NCBI RefSeq assembly: GCF_010093595.1
Contig: NW_022985444.1
Span: 177,791-241,790 of the forward strand
Reading direction: 5' to 3'
DNA length: 64,000 nucleotides
DNA from: Mytilinidion resinicola
Taxonomy: Eukaryota > Ascomycota > Dothideomycetes > Mytilinidiales > Mytilinidiaceae
The notes beneath the pieces are model-generated. The model saw only the letters and a list, made by a program, of their open reading frames with translations, made no database searches and had not been told where the DNA came from. The position numbers and the translations under genes are program-made. The stretch's first letter is position 1, and each line of letters starts with the position of its first letter. Shown piece after piece: positions 59,844 through 64,000 of this stretch.

Positions 59844-60247
59844 AAGGCAGTCAGCGGCTTCGCGCGCACAGATGACGAATGATGAGAATGAGAGACGATC
59901 AAGGTGTATGTACATATGCGATTGCGCTTGGATTTGGCCGCGTGGAGGTGGCGTTGGCTGCTGCCTACAATACATACTTCGACAGGGTTGAGTACGGGGG
60001 TTTGGCTTGAAGTTGGAGTTGAGGCCAGGTGGTCGTTCTGCATTGGGGTGGGGATGCGAGGGCATGACTGGAGTAGCGTAGGTATGGAGGTCGTCTGACG
60101 AATTTCTCACTAGGGATTTCCGAGGGGCCGAAGGATGGACGGTGGCTTGTGAGAGCCCTTTAGCAGTTGAAGATGAAGTGCCTAGGTAGTGAAGCACTGG
60201 ATAATTCAATGAAGCGTGTAATTATAGAGGTTTTGAGGGTTTGTGAA

Positions 60248-60361
60248 TGGGACGTGTCTACTGCGGCTTATGACGCTACCTAGCCTCAGTGTCATCAGGG
60301 TGTTCGAGGTGTTCGCAACCCTAAAGGGCTTCGGTGGGGTCTCAGCACCGGCAGGATTGAC
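60248..60361 (+). repeat. direct repeat A flanking MITE copy 2
   Basis: This matches 60660-60778 in order: GCGGCTTATG, TCAT.AGGGTGTT, CTTCGGTGGGGT, GCACCG and GCAGGA.TGA. Similarity was judged by eye and includes small indels. Confidence 0.6.
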
Positions 60362-60366
60362 ATGTA

Positions 60367-60615
60367 TAATGTCTCGTCATAGAAATCCGTACACTCGTTC
60401 ACCGCTGCGCGAGGAGCCTCATAGTAATTTCAGAATTCAGAATTTGAGAGAAGTTCGGCGTTTTGGATGACTAGTAAATTTGCGAGGCTACCTCCGATAG
60501 TGCCATCATGGTGTGCGCATATTGGAAGTGTATCCGCTGCCCCAGTTTCTGTTAGGACGTGGGAGCCCCACAAACAGGAGCAAAAAGATGTACGGATATC
60601 TATGACAAGGCATTG
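60367..60615. mobile_element. MITE, copy 2 (about 249 bp)
   Basis: Same family as 24250-24501. The left end (TAATGTCTCGTCATAGAAAT) and right end (reversed CAATGCCTTGTCATAGATAT) are inverted repeats leading to CCGTACA. Interior shared words include GAGGAGC.TCATAGT, AAGTTCGGC.TTTTGGA and TGCGAGGCTAC. The left TA target is at 60365-60366; the right flank is TC, so one side of the TA duplication has mutated. Confidence 0.8.
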
Positions 60616-60659
60616 TCCTTACAAATATTTTGAATGCTCTGGATGAGAGGGAGGGGCGT

Positions 60660-60778
60660 GACGTGTTACCGCGGCTTATGGTGCTTGGCCGGGTCATTAG
60701 GGTGTTTCACAGCACTCGGGGAACTTCGATGGGGTATCAGAACTGTCAGAACTGGCACCGAAACCCGCAGGACTGATT
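60660..60778 (+). repeat. direct repeat B flanking MITE copy 2
   Basis: Partner of 60248-60361, starting about 412 bp further on, in the same orientation and slightly longer. The two copies bracket the MITE. Confidence 0.6.
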
Positions 60779-62678
60779 GATCCGGACTTGAAATTTTGTT
60801 TCGGCACTAATATTTTGCATGCGTCTCAAGCATCGTTACCTACAACTCATGCATTTTTCTTTTGACGATATTACCAAGTTGTACCTGCATGTACCCGCCG
60901 GAACGATACTCGGAGCCGCAAACCCACACTGCTTGCTGCCTGCATATCATACAAACCGGTGATCTTGTCGCCACCGCGCGGGGACAATCCTGGTAGGGCT
61001 GGAGGGCTGGACATTAAGCGCTCCGGGAACACCTCGTGTGTGTGTGGGAGAGATAGCGGGCGTGGATGTGAGAGGTAGATAGGTGATTGATGGGATGGAC
61101 GGATGGATAAACCTTTTCACGAGTGTGTTGCAGAGGAACTGAACAGCGGCAGATAGAACAGGCAGGGCTTGTGGCACTTAATGTGCAGGTGGCGTATTCT
61201 AACGGCTGCAGGAGCGTAGTGAATTCCTTTGTAGGATTTTACCACGAACCAGAAGGAGGTGTGTGGAATACTTTCTCCGTCTCTCCAGCTTGCGTACACG
61301 CCACTTTGCATTTGGAAGCCGTTACGACTTGCCTGTGGCGTCTAGTCCGGCGTGCTTTTCTAACACCCGTTGGCCTCTCGGTCCCAACTCCGCAGCTCTA
61401 CTAGCGGGAATGGTGGGTTGAGTGCTGTCATCTTTCAAGGTTTCCAAGATTTAGGTTCGGGACGTAGAATACGCAATACGGGGTTCCTGGCTCCGTACAT
61501 TACGAGGATGAAGGTTTCTCGTCATGCATTGAACTACTTCAAACTTGTGGAATATCTCTCTTCCATGTCTCTCTCGGACTTTACATCGAATCGAGTCTCT
61601 CGAAATGAGCTGAGAAAAATCAAACGCTGGCGAGAGAGCGTGTCTTCTGGCAAGAAACTGCCAATACTTCGGAGCACGCAGATTGCCGTTTGGAGTAACT
61701 CAGTGCAGTGCAGTGCAGGGAGCGGGAGGCCTGGCAGGAGTAGTGATTACGATGCAGCAAAAGGACCCGCTCCCCACCCCTCCTCGTGCATACACTCTGA
61801 TACACATACAAGAGGCGGCTAGGTATGTCATGGCACCAGCTATTTTGGGCGCGACGAGGCCTCCTGCTATCCAGATAAACAGGTAAGGGAATGCAGCTAG
61901 ATGGCAGTAGTCGTCAATGGCCTGCGAGACATCGAGGTGCCGTGATAAGGCCGCCTGTATTGTTCCAAGGAAGCAACCTGAACGACACTGAACGATGCAG
62001 ATGCTAGACACTGCTATTCTGAGGTCGCAAGCAGATGACAGCTGACGGTATTGGGCGGAGGGGAGTCGTCGATGTACGCGTACCAGACAATGGGAATGAC
62101 GGCGCCCACACCATGGAACTTCGCCTATAGGGGATCGGCGGAGGGTCGTAAACGGGCTACCGGGTAATAACGAGTGATTAGGGCCTCCTTGCGACACCTC
62201 CGCATACACGGGCTCGCGGTGTCTTTGCCCTCCACGACGACCTTCTCCACACTCTCTGCCAACTCTTGAGCCCTTACTCCTCTCACTCTTCCGCGCGCTC
62301 CCTACTCCTCACCCTCGGTTTTCGTGCGCTGTTGCTTTTGGACCCTCCCGAGCGCCACCATCGTCTCGAGCGGTGAGCCCAGTTGGAACTTCTCCCGTAA
62401 ACGTTGCCTCGGCGTGCTCCTTCGTTCTCGAGGCTAACCACGATTTTTTCCAGTACAATTATCGCATTGCAGCTGGCCTGACGCTTGCGAAACCCAATCT
62501 TACCTCCCAATACACCTCCCATCTTCGGTCATCTATGGCGCCTTCCACCTGAAAATCCCAAGCGAGCTGCGTCTTTGCCAATTTGACTCCCGAGACCGGA
62601 GCTTCCTCCGACGAGTGAAGACTTCTTCACTGCGGCTCGTTTCTTTGCAAGAAAAACCTCGCGATACTGGCACCGTAC

Positions 62679-64000
62679 ATGGACGGTGAAGACTTCCTCA
62701 ATGGTGGAATGACTATGGGCGGGGACGTGATTGGGGATCCGTCCGGAGAGATGAGCTGGGAGCAAGGCGGGCACATTACTCTTTTCGATGAGACGTCGCC
62801 ACGTTTTTTTAATGACTCCTTTGCGTCGCCTGCGCCACCTGAGACCCCAATGTTGGGCGGGGCTGCGAAGGCGCCTCAGCTGTATAGTGAGAGCGACTTC
62901 TTGGGATACGGCCGGCGACTGCAACCAGGCTCCATGGACGGAGGATCCTCGACATCACCAGAGAGCTCAGTTCCTGACTCGTCTTCAGACTCCTCCCGCA
63001 GTCGCAAGAGGAAGCCATCGACCGTGATGACGGGAGAGACGATGGATTTGGGGTGGGCCATGCATGAGGGCAGCTTGTCCCCGGAGATGCACAAGATGAA
63101 GCAAGAGACGGACCAGGCCGTGGACGCCATGGGGACGCAGATGGCCTCGCAATTCCCAGACTTCAGCGGCCCGAATAGCCCGCAGGAGCAGACGATAACG
63201 CCGTCGAAGCTGCAGCAGAACTTTGGGATGAGGAACCAGGTGCCGACGGTAAGCTCTTCGGCCTCGAGCGTTTGTTTTGGTCTTGGCGTTGACTGATATC
63301 TTTCCCCCACGTAGGCCAGTCCCAGCAAAGCTGCCTTCTTCCTTGGATCTGAGTCGCGCGACGGTTCCCCGTCCTCTGCCAACGCAATGTCGAGCGACAA
63401 TTCTCCGCATATGTTCAATGGATACCAGTCCCCGTCTCCCATGACCCGCAAGCGCATGACGGCGCCCGCCATTTGGGACACCAACTCGCAATGGGCGCAG
63501 GGCCAACACCCTGCATATGCGGGTGCGGCATCGTCGCCGTTTAGAGCAACAGTCTCGCCCGCAGCCTTGCAGAACGGGCAGATGCCAGGCCTCGGGACGC
63601 AAGCCGCTCTGTACATCGGATCAGAGACCGGAAAGTCGAGAGTCGAGACCCAGATCAAAATCACGCTCTCCGTCGACCCGCTACCGGCAGGTATCTCAGC
63701 TATACATCTCCCGACGTACGCCATCTCAAAAGCAAAGTTGCTTGCCAATGACAAAGACATTGAAAAGTATGCTAACAAGCCGGAGACCCTTGAGCTGACA
63801 ACTCTACTGGTCTGTGCTAGTGCAATGCAGAAGGGAGGCCCGCTGGCAATTCAACAAGCGTTCAGGCGAGCCGCAGGATTGGAGCTGATACCGCAGCGAC
63901 GAGCATCCAGTGACTCTGCCTCTGGCAGCGATATCAATGACGACCCCGGCCACCCGTTGAACGGTGGCCCCGTTGGCATTTGCGAAGGCTGCATTGCCCG
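62679..64000 (+). CDS. MGA2: MGA2/SPT23-type transcription regulator, 5' part (runs off window)
   Basis: Exon 1 is 62679-63248; exon 2 runs from 63315 to beyond the window end, after a 66-nt intron (GTAAGC..CCCACGTAG). About 418 residues are visible. The first ~250 are acidic/Ser-rich with a basic patch (SRKRKPSTVM). From about residue 305 the sequence (SRVETQIKITLSVDPLP, IHLPTYAISKAKLLANDK, LELTTLLVCASAMQKGG, VGICEGCIAR) matches the region preceding the IPT/TIG domain of fungal Mga2/Spt23 proteins. Those are ER-anchored precursors released by Rsp5-directed processing to control fatty-acid desaturase and hypoxia genes. The IPT, ankyrin and membrane segments should lie beyond 64000. The frame is open to the edge. 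Confidence 0.85.

Larger units (their letters stand above)
59844..62678. other. long gene-less region with repeats
   Basis: Contains MITE copy 2 and two flanking direct repeats (separate entries). Beyond about 60800 I recognise nothing coding; frames at 61370-61822 (plus) and 61700-62209 (minus) overlap each other and lack domain-like sequence. From 62215 to 62678 the sequence is pyrimidine-rich and is probably the leader of the next gene. Confidence 0.5.

Noticed and set aside
61370..62209. Overlapping open frames on both strands upstream of the MGA2-type gene
   Set aside because: They overlap each other, have no recognisable domain and lack splice structure or a leader.

Overview
The window is nuclear DNA of a filamentous ascomycete (Pezizomycotina; Dothideomycetes would fit, but I infer the class only from general style). 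The evidence is many short GT..AG introns of about 45-110 nt, pyrimidine- or A/C-rich leaders before start codons, conserved fungal housekeeping genes, and pogo-like and other DNA-transposon relics. I found no rRNA, CRISPR or bacterial-type operons and no convincing tRNA. Exon models were built by hand from splice motifs, reading phase and remembered family sequence, so individual junctions are predictions.

Layout. 1-9 kb: the 3' end of a pogo-type transposon, a long GC-rich gene-less stretch, a proline/serine-rich protein of unknown function (4780-6250) and a BTB/POZ protein (7794-8761). 9-36 kb is an accessory-looking compartment. It holds a small candidate tail-anchored protein, a Rab4/Ypt4-like GTPase, a 95-aa protein, a decayed fructosamine-kinase-like gene, an ankyrin-repeat protein, a 'LPxELRDxILFFALP' protein beside a truncated inverted paralogue, an F-box-like gene with an in-frame stop, a secreted zincin protease, a cupin-like gene whose stop codon comes from a transposon, a methyltransferase fragment, and a secreted Ser/Thr-rich protein. 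36-64 kb is mostly conserved core: EDE1 (endocytosis), a probably mitochondrial protein of unknown function, an extended SDR epimerase, YHM2 (mitochondrial carrier), YPT1/Rab1, QCR10 (complex III), ATP2 (F1-beta), the glycogen branching enzyme, mitochondrial ClpX (MCX1), and the 5' part of an MGA2/SPT23-type regulator running off the right edge.

The most unusual content is repetitive. A 151-bp tandem repeat (18.9-19.8 kb), with scattered single or double copies at 11.1, 22.1, 24.8 and 35.4 kb, appears only in the accessory compartment. Its units keep a hairpin through compensatory and wobble changes, and one copy sits exactly where a duplicated gene breaks off. Two further elements could be delimited by their ends: a ~250-bp MITE family with TA target site (24.25 and 60.37 kb), and a 783-bp element with long inverted ends and an exact 10-bp target duplication (30.54-31.33 kb) that now supplies the last codons of its neighbour. 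Several accessory genes carry nonsense or frameshift lesions; most of the inferred point changes are transitions of the C-to-T/G-to-A type.

Functionally the core block is rich in mitochondrial genes (YHM2, QCR10, ATP2, MCX1 and probably the gene at 41.7-42.6 kb) and trafficking genes (YPT1, EDE1, the Rab4-like gene). Nothing suggests they form one pathway.
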